The notes beneath the pieces are model-generated. The model saw only the letters and a list, made by a program, of their open reading frames with translations, did not search any database and was not told the DNA's origin. From Planomonospora sp. ID67723 (GTDB lineage: Bacteria; Actinomycetota; Actinomycetes; Streptosporangiales; Streptosporangiaceae): a stretch of 64,000 nucleotides of DNA. The position numbers and the translations under genes are program-made. Positions 26,418 through 37,633 of this stretch are shown here, in pieces (position 1 is the first letter of the stretch; every line of letters starts with the position of its first letter). The DNA lies in the NCBI RefSeq assembly GCF_015711605.1, contig NZ_JABTEZ010000004.1, forward strand, positions 124,001 through 188,000, written 5' to 3'.

Positions 26418-27221
26418 TCACCTGATCGGCGTGGGCCTTGTGGCGGCGTGCCCATTGCCGGCGGATGTGCGCCCGGTGCGGGCGAGCGCCGTGAGCTGGC
26501 TGTTCAGCCGGGCCAGCAGCGTCAGCTCGTCGATCAGCTCAGACAGGGAGGGGCTGACGCGGTTGATCGTCTGCAGCATGTTGGCCGCCATGGCCTCATC
26601 CAGGCCCCCATCCTCAATGAGCTGCAGGTAGGCGCGCAGCGAGACCAGCGGGAGGCGTAGGTCGCCGGTGATGCGGTGCAGCAGCCGGCTTTCCTGACTG
26701 GTGATTTTCTGGAACTGCTCCAGTGCCTCGGCCTGATGCTGGGCTTGGAGCAGGGCGGCGGCATTGGCAGCCAAGATCTCCAGCGCCCGGCGTTGCGGCG
26801 GCACGAGCCGGCGCGGGCTGTGGTCCATCACGCACACCGTGCCCAGCGCATGGTTGGTGGCGCTGACGACCGGAGCACCGGCGTAAAACCGCGCGTGCGG
26901 CTGTCCGGTTACCACCGGGTCATCGCGGAAACGCTCATCGGCCGCCGCGTCGGGGACCTCCACCACCTCCCGGACGCAGATGACGTAGGGGCAAAATGCC
27001 ATCTGGCGGTTCATGCCGGTTGCGGAGGTGCCGACGCGGCCCTTGAAGTACTGCCGGTTCTCGCCGATCAGGTTGACCAGGGCGATCGGGGCCTGGCAGG
27101 TCTGGGCGGCCAGCTCGGCGAGGGCGGAGAAGTCCGGCTGAGGGAAGGTCTCCAGAGCACCCAGGGCGTGCAGCTCAGCCAGCCGTGCGATCTCATCGCT
27201 CGGCCACGGGACGGTTGCCAT
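26418..27221 (-). CDS. GAF protein with degenerate HisKA-like segment, no ATPase domain
   Basis: 267 residues. The GAF domain (about 25-165) closely parallels the neighbouring kinase (MAFCPYVICVREVVEVPDAA, RFYAGAPVVSATNHALGTVC). The following helix aligns with the kinase dimerisation domain, but the phosphoacceptor segment reads RITGDLRLPLVSLRAYLQLI, where the kinase has NVNHELRTPLTSIR; the His is replaced by Gly. No HATPase domain follows. It may sense a ligand and heterodimerise with, or titrate, the intact kinase. Confidence 0.75.
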   Translation of the reverse strand: MATVPWPSDEIARLAELHALGALETFPQPDFSALAELAAQTCQAPIALVNLIGENRQYFKGRVGTSATGMNRQMAFCPYVICVREVVEVPDAAADERFRDDPVVTGQPHARFYAGAPVVSATNHALGTVCVMDHSPRRLVPPQRRALEILAANAAALLQAQHQAEALEQFQKITSQESRLLHRITGDLRLPLVSLRAYLQLIEDGGLDEAMAANMLQTINRVSPSLSELIDELTLLARLNSQLTALARTGRTSAGNGHAATRPTPIR

Positions 27222-27453
27222 GATGATTCCCCCTCATTCCCTGGCGGTGATCCGGTGGAATCCAGGGGGAGATCTATCGGGCGGGCCAGGTTTTATCCTT
27301 CTTCCACCCTAGCGGCTGGTAGGTGTGCGCCAGGGGGCGGACGGGGAGATCGATTGTCAGCGTTTGTGATCCCGCAGAGGCTCAGCGACCGTACGCACCT
27401 CCTCTCCAGGATGCGATGCGGCGCTGGTCGGCCTGATCGGACAACGGTCGCCG

Positions 27454-27921
27454 TCATAGTCCGGAAGGGCTTCCTCTCAGTAGCACCTCCAGGTTCTGCA
27501 GTTGCTGTGCGTAGATCCGGTGGATGCGAGCGGGAGCGAAAATACGCTCAGCGATGCCGGCGACGCCGTCGGCGCTGTCCCAGACGATCTGGACGGCGAC
27601 GTGCGCCTGGCCACCATCCTGCGGAACGGCCCAGGTAACCATCATGCTGGAGTTGGTGTCTCGCTCGATCACAGTGGCGTCGTCCGGTCGGGTCACCGAC
27701 ATCAGGCAGTCGTAAACACGCCACCTGCCGACGGCGATCTTCCAGCGCACGAGCGTCCCCTCGCCCTGACCGCCCTTGAGGACCTCGTACGCGGAGAAGT
27801 GCTCGGTGAGGATACGCCGGCGCGAGCCGGTGTAGTCGCCGATGATCTCCAGCATCCTGGGGTCCGCGGGAACGGGCATGGCCATCGCGGCACCCGCCGT
27901 GAGCGAAGCCATGAGGCCCAT
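27454..27921 (-). CDS. SRPBCC-superfamily protein
   Basis: About 155 residues; ATG 27921, ATG 27912 and TTG 27936 are alternative starts. The strand pattern (SRRRILTEHFSAYEVLKGG, GTLVRWKIAVGRWRVYDCLM, IERDTNSSMMVTWAVPQDGG) and the C-terminal helix (GIAERIFAPARIHRIYAQQL) fit the START/Bet v1-like ligand-binding fold used by polyketide cyclases and lipid-binding proteins. Ligand unknown. Single gene. Confidence 0.75.
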   Translation of the reverse strand: MGLMASLTAGAAMAMPVPADPRMLEIIGDYTGSRRRILTEHFSAYEVLKGGQGEGTLVRWKIAVGRWRVYDCLMSVTRPDDATVIERDTNSSMMVTWAVPQDGGQAHVAVQIVWDSADGVAGIAERIFAPARIHRIYAQQLQNLEVLLRGSPSGL

Positions 27922-28030
27922 CCTCTCACCCGGCAAGCCCGGAGAGACTGACCGCGATCAGACGGAGTCACCACGCGGAATCCGCCCGCAGCGCGGAGAG
28001 GTGGCGCGGCCCACCGGCAGCGGCGCCGGC

Positions 28031-28594
28031 TCAGGCTGGGACGGCCGGAACGATCAGTTCCTCGCCGATGAGCTCGTTCAGCCGGCGCGCCTCCTCCTCG
28101 CTGAGGAGCATCAGCACCGACGCCTGGCCGTTGTCCATGGCGTGGAAACACCGGCCGTCGGCCTCCAGCTCCTGCATGAGGTAGGAGACGATCTGCGGGT
28201 CGGCCCAGTCGTCGACGACGTCGACGCTCCAGTGCCGCCGCCGGCCGCCTGCGGTGTACTCGATCCACGCCTGGCCGGTCGCGAGGTCGACGTGGTCGCG
28301 CACATCGGTCAGCGCGTCGGGACGGCCCGCGATCCGGCAAAGCTGCCGGGCGATCTCCACGTAGGCGCCGGGGCCCTCGACGCACTCGGTGTCGAAGTTC
28401 CACACGCGGTCACAGAACCGGCGCCCCCACGGCTCGGCCTCGACCTCGATGCCCAGGACGAACAGCAGCAAGGTGAAGGGCTCACCCTCATACGATTCGC
28501 GGGGAAACGAGTGCAGCAGCTCCTGCACGGTTCTGCCGGGAGCCAGGGCGATGCCGATCCGCGCCAGCGCCGCCAGCTGATCCTCCAGCGTCAT
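28031..28594 (-). CDS. Hypothetical acidic cytosolic protein
   Basis: 187 residues from the ATG at 28594. Acidic, Trp-rich segments (RFCDRVWNFDTECVEGPGAY, HWSVDVVDDWADPQIVSYLM). No signal or membrane segment and no family I can name with confidence; the size and acidity are compatible with a small immunity- or binding-type protein, but this is only an impression. Confidence 0.6.
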   Translation of the reverse strand: MTLEDQLAALARIGIALAPGRTVQELLHSFPRESYEGEPFTLLLFVLGIEVEAEPWGRRFCDRVWNFDTECVEGPGAYVEIARQLCRIAGRPDALTDVRDHVDLATGQAWIEYTAGGRRRHWSVDVVDDWADPQIVSYLMQELEADGRCFHAMDNGQASVLMLLSEEEARRLNELIGEELIVPAVPA

Positions 28595-28685
28595 GACGGT
28601 GATGCTACCGAGGTGAATCCCCAACGGCAGACCCGCCGACGGGCGGACCGGTTTCGACGGAGAAGCCGCCGTCTAACGAGCTTGA

Positions 28686-29843
<1,158 letters not shown>

Positions 29844-29939
29844 CCTGCGCCATATCAACGGTTGCGGGGCGGCTCTTCGTCGGCGCCCCATGGCGGCCGT
29901 TGACGTCGTCGGCTCCGCCGGCTTCAGCGCCGCATGATG

Positions 29940-30130
29940 ACGATGAGGCCTGCCGGTGGATCGCCGTCCGTCACGCCGCCGATCACGTCCACATCACCCC
30001 AGACCCTCACCCGCCAGGACGGCAGGAAACACCACCTGCACGGCAACTGGTTCGCGATGCGCGCCGCCTGCTGCCGGGCCGAGACCAGATACGGGCTACG
30101 CCGTACGGCGGTGCCACCGGCTGTTGGTGA
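29940..30130 (+). pseudogene. Relaxase (mobilisation nuclease) remnant
   Basis: One frame reads RWIAVRHAADHVHIT, matching the three-His relaxase motif (RxVAVRHxxDHIHI). A +1 frame then continues TRQDGRKHHLHGNWFAMRAA and ETRYGLRRTA, the usual next segment (ARQDG...YRVREACRxAExRYGLRxTA). One frameshift therefore separates them, and no upstream or downstream relaxase sequence is found. It ends at repeat copy D. Confidence 0.65.
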
Positions 30131-30173
30131 CGCCCGGCGTCACTGACATCAACTGGTTCTCCACTTTCGATGA
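30126..30173 (+). repeat. Dispersed short repeat, copy D
   Basis: GGTGACGCCCGGCGTCACTG and the following ACATCAA correspond to 41906-41932 of copy B (GGTGACACCCGACGTCACTG...), and CCACTTTCGATGAC (30161-30174) corresponds to 41968-41981. The segment includes the near-palindrome TGACGCCCGGCGTCA. The remaining 30175-30336 holds no gene I can support. Confidence 0.55.
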
Positions 30174-30336
30174 CTCGGTAGCGGACGGTGACACAGGGCG
30201 ACGGAGGAGACCATCCGCCGCTCGGCCTCGGCTCGCGTGGCCTCGACCGCGGCACGGAAGTCCTGCAGGTGCTCCGGCGCGCCTGCGGCCTGGCCGCCGG
30301 CGAGCCAGGCGGGCAGACCAGGTACGCCGGAAAGGG

Positions 30337-31273
30337 CTAATGGCGCTGGTCAGAGTCCCTGCGGGCGTCCGGCCGGACCGGCCTGGTCATCTCCTCGGAT
30401 CCGTCCCTCGTGTAGGGACGGGCAGCCCAACTGGCCAGGCTCTGCAGCGCGGCGTGGGAGGCGGAGTCCGGATCGGGGCTGTAGATGACCAGGCGCTGGC
30501 CGGGATCGGCGGGAAGCGGAGCGGACTCGAACGGCAGCTCGAGATCACCCACCTGCGGGTGGTGGATGCGCTTGGTCCCGGTGAGGTGAGAGCGCACGTC
30601 GTGCGCGGCCCAGCGGATGCGGAAGTCGTCGCTGCGCATCGAGAGCTCACCGATCAGGTCCGACAGGTGCCGGTCGTAGGGGTCGCGGCCCGCCGAGGCG
30701 CGCAGCAGCGCAACGGCGTCGTCGGCGGCCTCGGCCCAGTCCCGCCAGAAATCCCCGGAATGCCGGTCCAGGAAGAGGAACCGGGCGTGGTTGGGCGGCT
30801 TGACGGGGTCGTCGTAGATCGGGTCGTACAGGGCGCGGCCCAGTTCGTTGGAGGCCAGGATGTCCAGGCGCCCGTCGACCACGAACGCCGGGGTCAGCGT
30901 CATGGCGTCCAGGATGCGCTGCACCGTCGGGCGAATGCGCACCTGCGGCGGGCGCCGGCGCTGCGCGGGCCGGCTGCCGCCGGCGGTGCGCACCAGATCG
31001 AGCAGGTGCGCGCGCTCATCGTCGGGTCAGCTGCAGGGCGTGGGCGATGCCGTCCAGGACGCTCTCGGAGGCGCCGCTGACGTTGCCGCGCTTCAGGCGG
31101 GTGTAGTACTCGGCGCTGATCCCGGCCAGGGTGGCGACCTCCTCACGCCGCAGCCCGGCCACGCGGCGGCTGCCGCCGTAGACGCGTAGCCCGGCCTGTT
31201 CGGGGGTGATCCGCGCGCGCCGGGTGGTCAAGAACTCCCGGATGTCGGCACGGACCTGCTGTTTGTCCACCAT
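30337..31273 (-). pseudogene. XRE/MmyB-type regulator with a single-base frameshift
   Basis: From the ATG at 31273 the first 80 residues are a typical XRE HTH (LRREEVATLAGISAEYYTRL). The frame ends as ALQLTRR-stop at 31016. Dropping one C in the ACCCGAC run near 31021 restores LTDDERAHLLDLVRTAG, which runs directly into the MmyB-like C-terminal domain (30993-30337, with RWAAHDVRSHLTGTKRIHHP). A sequencing error or a recent inactivation is equally possible. It is divergent from the MFS-SDR chimera, whose ancestors it probably regulated. Confidence 0.85.
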
Positions 31274-31504
31274 GTCATCCACCGTACGCGGTGGCGTCAT
31301 CACGCTGGGGGACCCTGCCAGGCTCCCTTTGGCGATACCTCCGGCAACAGGAACTCCCACATGCGGACGGGCTCGGGTTTCCTGGACGTTGTCTGCAGGC
31401 GGGCGGCCGACCAGGCGCCCGGCAGTCAAGCGAACCCGCCGCAGTCTCACCGCCGTGCACCGAACCGACCGCACGTACACCCCGCGAAGGAACCGCAGCA
31501 CCCC

Positions 31505-32290
31505 ATGAACGACAGCACACCCGATCCGCAGCGCTGGAAGGCGCTGGCCGTCATCTCCCTCGCGCAGCTGATGGTCCTGCTCGACGGCACCATCGTCAAC
31601 ATCGCGTTCCCGCGCATGCAGAGCGACCTCGGCTTCTCCGACGCCGACCGGCAGTGGTTCGTCACGGCCTACACCCTCGCCTTCGGCGCCCTGCTGCTGG
31701 GCGGGCTGCTGGGCGACATGTGGGGACGCAAGCGCGTCTTCCTCACCGGCCTGGTCGGCTTCGCCCTGGCCTCCGCGCTCGGCGGCGCCGCGGCCGGCAC
31801 CGGCGTACTGCTGGGGGCCCGCGCCCTGCAGGGCGTCTTCGGCGCCCTGCTCGCACCCGCGGCGCTGTCGCTGGTGGCCACCACCTTCACCAAGGGCCGG
31901 GAACGCGCCACCGCGTTCGGGATCTTCAGCGCCATCGCCATGGCCGGAAGCGCCATCGGCCTGCTGCTCGGCGGCGCGCTGACCCAGTACGTCGATTGGC
32001 GCTGGTGCCTGTACGTCAACATCGTCTTCGCCGTGGTCGCCATCGCCGGTGCTGTGGTCTTCGTCCGCGAGCACGGCGGCCACGCGGGCCACCGGCTCGA
32101 CCTGCCCGGTGCCGCTGGCTACCAGGCGATGATCAAGAATTCCGCGGCCGGCCGGGTCGGTACCACCGACGAGGTCGCCACCGCCGCCGCCTACCTGCTG
32201 GAGGCCGGCTTCGTCACCGGCAGCGACCTGCTCATCGACGGCGGCGTCATCGCCGCGATGAACGCCGGCCGGCTCGGGCTCAGCCAGTAA
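31505..32290 (+). CDS. Chimeric gene: N-terminal half of an MFS (DHA2-type) exporter fused to the C-terminus of a short-chain dehydrogenase
   Basis: 261 residues from the ATG at 31505. Residues 1-200 are a DHA2-type drug transporter start: LMVLLDGTIVNIAFPRMQSD, then WFVTAYTLAFGALLLGG, GDMWGRKRVF (motif A) and about six transmembrane segments. At HRLDLPGA (about 32115) the sequence changes to GYQAMIKNSAAGRVGTTDEV, AAYLLEAGFVTGSDLLIDGG, the classical C-terminus of an SDR, and stops. The missing MFS half and the missing SDR Rossmann core indicate an in-frame deletion joining two adjacent genes. Product probably non-functional as either. Confidence 0.88.
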   Translation: MNDSTPDPQRWKALAVISLAQLMVLLDGTIVNIAFPRMQSDLGFSDADRQWFVTAYTLAFGALLLGGLLGDMWGRKRVFLTGLVGFALASALGGAAAGTGVLLGARALQGVFGALLAPAALSLVATTFTKGRERATAFGIFSAIAMAGSAIGLLLGGALTQYVDWRWCLYVNIVFAVVAIAGAVVFVREHGGHAGHRLDLPGAAGYQAMIKNSAAGRVGTTDEVATAAAYLLEAGFVTGSDLLIDGGVIAAMNAGRLGLSQ

Positions 32291-32383
32291 GACCCGCGGG
32301 TCTTCAGTCCTGAGCGCGGCCCGCCGCACCGAGAACACACCCCACACCGTGCCGGTCGCCGGCGGGCGAGAGACGAGAGGCAC

Positions 32384-32938
32384 ATGAACGACCGCGGCAC
32401 GCGAACCAGGCCCCGCACCCACGCCACGATCCCCATCACCGTGCCGGCCGTCGCAGCCGTTCTCATCATCGGGGCGACCGTGTCCTGCACGACGCCGGAC
32501 CAGGCCGGCACCACGCCCCGGCCCCACGACACCACGGAGATGATCATGCCTGCCGCTTCCGGCGACGACCTGGACCGATCTGCCATCCTGGACAACTACC
32601 GCAGCCAGCACCGCGCCATGGTCGAGGCACGCACCGACGTCCTGGACGCGCTCCTGGCCGATCAGTTCACCGCCACCCACATCACCGGCTACCAGCAGCC
32701 CAAGGCCGAATGGCTGGCGCAGATCCGCTCCGGTGACTTCACCTACCACCGGATCGAGGACAAAGACGTCTTCATCACCGTGGACGGCGATAGCGCCGTC
32801 CTCGTCGGCAGGGCCGCGGTGACGGTCACGATCGGCGGGGCGAGGGGAACCTGGAACCTGGAATCGACCATGGAGTACATCAAGCAGGGCGGGCGGTGGA
32901 CGGTCGTCCGCTCCCGCTCGACCACCTACCAGCCGTAG
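32384..32938 (+). CDS. Secreted or lipid-anchored NTF2-like (DUF4440-type) protein
   Basis: 184 residues. An N-terminal hydrophobic segment (VPAVAAVLIIGATVSCTT) ends in a possible lipobox Cys. The mature part has the SnoaL/DUF4440 cone fold pattern: ALLADQFTATHITGYQQPKA, FTYHRIEDKDVFITVDGDSA, ESTMEYIKQGGRWTVVRSRS. Enzymatic role unknown; such domains bind small hydrophobic ligands or act as catalytic scaffolds. It is intact, although genes on both sides are damaged. Confidence 0.78.
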   Translation: MNDRGTRTRPRTHATIPITVPAVAAVLIIGATVSCTTPDQAGTTPRPHDTTEMIMPAASGDDLDRSAILDNYRSQHRAMVEARTDVLDALLADQFTATHITGYQQPKAEWLAQIRSGDFTYHRIEDKDVFITVDGDSAVLVGRAAVTVTIGGARGTWNLESTMEYIKQGGRWTVVRSRSTTYQP

Positions 32939-33184
32939 GCACCGCCTGCGGGCTCGAAACAACGGCGGCAGGCCCCGCGGGCGGCCGGCCGCCGGAGGGT
33001 TGTGGTCTGAGCCGGGTGAGGCGAGGGCGGCGCCGCCGGTGCGACCGGACGGCACCCGCGGCTCTCACCGCGGAGCCCGTGCGGGGAGCGGGACGAATTT
33101 ACCTGTGGCGGACCCAGCTCCGGCGCGCCGATCGATCGGCCGCGGGTAGGTCCGACGACGAAGAGGAAGACGGGGAAGACCCTG

Positions 33185-34509
<1,325 letters not shown>

Positions 34510-34550
34510 GGCGGCGGTCCCTCCCGCACCCGATGGAGAAAGGACCTCCC

Positions 34551-35573
34551 ATGCAGACCGTCACGTTGAACAACGGCGTCGAAATGCCGATCCTCGGCTT
34601 CGGCGTCTACCAGATCCCGCCGGAGCAGACCGAGCAGGCCGTCACCGACGCCCTGGCGGCCGGCTACCGGCTGCTGGACACGGCGGCCGCCTACATGAAC
34701 GAACAAGCCGTCGGCCGCGCGATCAAGGCCAGCGGCGTCCCGCGCGAGGAGCTGTTCGTCACCACCAAGCTGTGGATCTCCGACGCCGGCGAGGAGAACG
34801 CCCGGCGCGCCTTCGAGGCCTCGCTGCGCAAGCTCGGCCTGGACTACCTCGACCTGTATCTGATCCACCAGCCCTACGGTGATGTCTACGGCTCCCGGCG
34901 GGCCATGGAAAGCCTCCACCGTGAGGGGCGGATCAAGGCGATCGGGGTCTCCAACTTCTACCCCGACCGGCTGGTCGACCTCATCGACCACAACGAGATC
35001 ACGCCCGCGGTCAACCAGATCGAGACGCACCCGTTCTTCCAGCGCACGGCCGACCAGCAGCTGATGCGCGAGCGCGGGATGCAGCTCCAGTCCTGGGAGC
35101 CGTTCGCCGAAGGCCGGGAAGGGCTCTTCTCGCATCCGGTCCTGAGCGAGATCGGCGCAGCACACGGTAAGTCGGTCGCGCAGGTGGTGCTGCGCTGGCT
35201 CATCCGGCGCGACGTCGTCGTGATCCCCAAATCGGTCCGGCCCGAGCGGGTGGCCGAGAACCTCGACGTCTTCGACTTTGCGCTCACCGACGAGCAGATG
35301 GCTCGCATCGCAGCCCTGGACCACACGGGTCCGGGCGATGAGCGGCTGGTGTTCGACCAGGGCGACACCGGCAACGGCGGCATCGGCCGCGACCAGGTCG
35401 CCGAGGTCCTCATCCGCAGCCTCCTGACCGGTGCGGCCATCGGCCGCACCTTCGAGTTGTTCGCCGAACCCGGCGCGGTCCCGGCGGACTGGAGCGGTCT
35501 GTTCACCGCCCTGACCCCGGATACGGCCGGGGTGCTCGACGCGCCGCCGACCCGGACACGCTGCCGTCCTTGA
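34551..35573 (+). CDS. Chimeric gene: aldo/keto reductase fused to the tail of an NAD(P)-binding (NmrA/SDR-type) protein
   Basis: 340 residues from the ATG at 34551 (GAAAGGA upstream). Residues 1-~255 are a complete-looking AKR of the diketogulonate-reductase type ([73 protein letters not shown]). After [14 protein letters not shown] the expected short AKR tail is replaced by [40 protein letters not shown], the C-terminus of an atypical SDR. The reading shifts again near the end. The AKR domain may still fold; activity uncertain. Confidence 0.8.
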   Translation: MQTVTLNNGVEMPILGFGVYQIPPEQTEQAVTDALAAGYRLLDTAAAYMNEQAVGRAIKASGVPREELFVTTKLWISDAGEENARRAFEASLRKLGLDYLDLYLIHQPYGDVYGSRRAMESLHREGRIKAIGVSNFYPDRLVDLIDHNEITPAVNQIETHPFFQRTADQQLMRERGMQLQSWEPFAEGREGLFSHPVLSEIGAAHGKSVAQVVLRWLIRRDVVVIPKSVRPERVAENLDVFDFALTDEQMARIAALDHTGPGDERLVFDQGDTGNGGIGRDQVAEVLIRSLLTGAAIGRTFELFAEPGAVPADWSGLFTALTPDTAGVLDAPPTRTRCRP

Positions 35574-35614
35574 CCGGGGAACCGCAGGCCGTGCAGACCG
35601 ACATCGCCCGGCTC

Positions 35615-35635
35615 GTGTCCCCCTGGCGGGGACAC
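35615..35635 (+). terminator. Short hairpin after the AKR-SDR chimera
   Basis: GTGTCCCC (35615-35622), loop CTGGC, GGGGACAC (35628-35635): a perfect 8-bp stem. Confidence 0.65.
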
Positions 35636-35658
35636 CGATGAGGAGGCGATGCTGCGGC

Positions 35659-36524
35659 ATGACCAGCACCGCACCGCACCGCACTGCGTCCGGCCCTCCC
35701 TTGCCGGGGCCGACTCGGCTCTACCGTGAGCGGCATCCTCAAGGTCGTCGACTTCGGCCTGGACCGGCTGGCCGCCGAGAGCGTCCGGCTGACCACGGCC
35801 GGCACCATGGTGGGCACCGCCGCCTACCTGGCGCCCGAGCAGATCGACGGCTCCGGTGCCGGCGCGGACAGCGACCTGTATGCGCTGGGGTGCGTGGCCT
35901 ATGAACTGTGCGTGGCCTATGAACTGCTGTGAGGCCGCCCACCCTTACTGGCACCGCCCCCGAGCTGCTGCACCAGCACCAGCACCGCGCCCCGGCCCCG
36001 CCCCGGACGCTGCGGCGGCGCCGTGGCGGCGTCTGCCGGTCCAGGGGCACTCTCGCGGTGGCCGCCATCGCGTTGATCACCGCTGTGGTGATCGCACTGT
36101 CGGCGGACTCCGATCCCACCGCCGCCCCGGCTCCCGGTGACGGCCCGGCAGCGTCGGCGACCGCCACCGCGAGCGCGCCCAGCCCCGCGCTCTCCGCTGA
36201 CTCGGCCCGGTCCTCATCGCGCCCCAGCTCCGTTCCGGCCCGGCCCGGTCTACTGGAGCTGATCCACGCACCTGGCTGGCCGGGCTTGAACAGGCGCTCA
36301 ACGCGCAGCTGGAAGGCGGCGGCATCGAGGCCGACCTGACCGACAAGATCCGTGACAAAGCCGCCCAAGTAGTGGAGAAACTCACCGAGGGCAAAGCCGG
36401 CGAGGCCCGCGACAAGCTGCGGGAACTGACCCGCGACCTGGCCGAGGCCCGCCGGGAGGGCAGACTCGCCGACGGTCCGCTGACCGACTTCCTGGCCCGC
36501 TCCGGCCTGACCGGCCACAACTGA
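35659..36524 (+). pseudogene. Serine/threonine protein kinase gene, multiply deleted and frameshifted
   Basis: An ATG at 35659 starts MTSTAPHRTASGPPLPG, then the frame jumps to ILKVVDFGLDRLAAES, GTMVGTAAYLAPEQIDG and DLYALGCVAYEL (DFG to APE and subdomain IX). The N-lobe and catalytic loop are missing. An 18-bp unit (TGCGTGGCCTATGAACTG) is duplicated at 35891-35926. A further frame gives TAPELLHQHQHRAPAPP, a transmembrane segment (TLAVAAIALITAVVIALS), and a last frame GLEQALNAQLEGGGIEADLT through RSGLTGHN. The original was a membrane-anchored Hanks-type kinase; this copy cannot be active. Confidence 0.82.
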
Positions 36525-36591
36525 GCCCCGCGCCACGCCGATCGCCCGGAGCAACCCCGGGTCGATCACTGCGGGGCTCGACAATGGCCGC

Positions 36592-37242
36592 ATGCAGGAT
36601 CCGCTCTTCATTGATCCGGCCGTGCGCCGCTACCTGCTGGCCCACAGCACAAGCCCCGACGAAGGGCTCCAGGCGCTGGCCGCCGACTTGCAAGAACACG
36701 GCAGCGCGTCCGCGGCGATCCCGGCGGATTTGGCCCACTTTTTGACCCTGATCGTCCAGATGACCCGAGCGCGCGCCGTTGCCGAGGTCGGCGCCGTCAC
36801 CGGGTATGCCTCCTTGTGCCTGGCCCGGGGCCTGCCCCGCGGCGGCAAGCTGACCTGTTTCGTTGCCACCCGCGAGCAGACCACGCTGGCCCAGCGCCAC
36901 TGGGAGCGCGCCGGTGTCGCCGACCGCATCACGTTGCGCATCGGCCCACCCGCCGAGCGGCTGCGCGATCTGCCCTTCGTGCCCGCGCTCGACTTGGCCG
37001 TCATCACCGCCGGACCCGCCGAGCGTGCCCAGTACTACCCGATGCTCCTGCCCCACCTGGGCGCCGGAGGGCTGATCCTCATCCCCGACGCCTTGGACGG
37101 CGGCGCGGTCGCCCACCCGGCCGCCTTTGACGAAACCACCCAAGCGATCGACGCCTTCAACGACACCCTGGCTGCCGATGAGCGCATCAGCGTGCTGATG
37201 CTGCCCCTCGCCGACGGGGTGAGCCTGATCCGCAAGCGCTGA
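36592..37242 (+). CDS. SAM-dependent O-methyltransferase (CCoAMT-like family)
   Basis: 216 residues. AVAEVGAVTGYASLCLARGL is motif I of the caffeoyl-CoA-type family; TCFVATREQTTLAQRHWERA and LDLAVITAGPAERAQYYPML follow, where the family usually has the metal-binding D in FIDADK. Here ITAG replaces it, and ILIPDALDGGAVAHP stands for the D(N/A)xLxxG segment. Metal binding may be altered. Acceptor unknown. Hairpin follows. Confidence 0.85.
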   Translation: MQDPLFIDPAVRRYLLAHSTSPDEGLQALAADLQEHGSASAAIPADLAHFLTLIVQMTRARAVAEVGAVTGYASLCLARGLPRGGKLTCFVATREQTTLAQRHWERAGVADRITLRIGPPAERLRDLPFVPALDLAVITAGPAERAQYYPMLLPHLGAGGLILIPDALDGGAVAHPAAFDETTQAIDAFNDTLAADERISVLMLPLADGVSLIRKR

Positions 37243-37247
37243 GACGC

Positions 37248-37280
37248 CCGGACGGTGATCACATTTTGGTCACCATCCGG
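37248..37280 (+). terminator. Terminator hairpin after the O-methyltransferase gene
   Basis: CCGGACGGTGA (37248-37258) pairs with TCACCATCCGG (37270-37280) with one mismatch; the loop contains TTTT. Confidence 0.75.
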
Positions 37281-37633
37281 CCCGTGCGGTCAGAGGGGTC
37301 GCCGTCGCGGCCGATGAGCACCGGTGACGACGACATTCACGAGGTGATCTCTTCCGATGTGTCCTCCTGGCCAGCACCGCCCCGCCCACATCGGCAAGGC
37401 GGCGCTGATGCCGGGCGCCGCCGGCCTGGTGGCCACCCTGACCGGGAAGGGCACAAAGTCGACCTCGACCTCCTGGAGACTCGCTTCCTCCTCGCCGCCG
37501 ACCAGCCATCTGTCACTCTGCGCTACCGCACTGGAGGCTGTTTCTTGAAGCCTCTGCCAGGAGTCCCGCGCTCTATCCACGGTGACCGCCGCGAAGGACA
37601 ATGGCGGCAGTTGACACCCTTGGCAGGACAGTT
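37281..37633. other. Intergenic stretch, no gene recognised
   Basis: One plus frame gives GHKVDLDLLETRFLL, which looks protein-like, but no family or start is convincing. Possibly the decayed end of a lost gene. Confidence 0.35.

Noticed and set aside
31016-33055. 679-codon minus-strand frame over the MFS-SDR and NTF2-like genes
   Set aside because: Only its last 85 codons are a real protein start (XRE HTH). The rest is antisense shadow of genes with clear domains.
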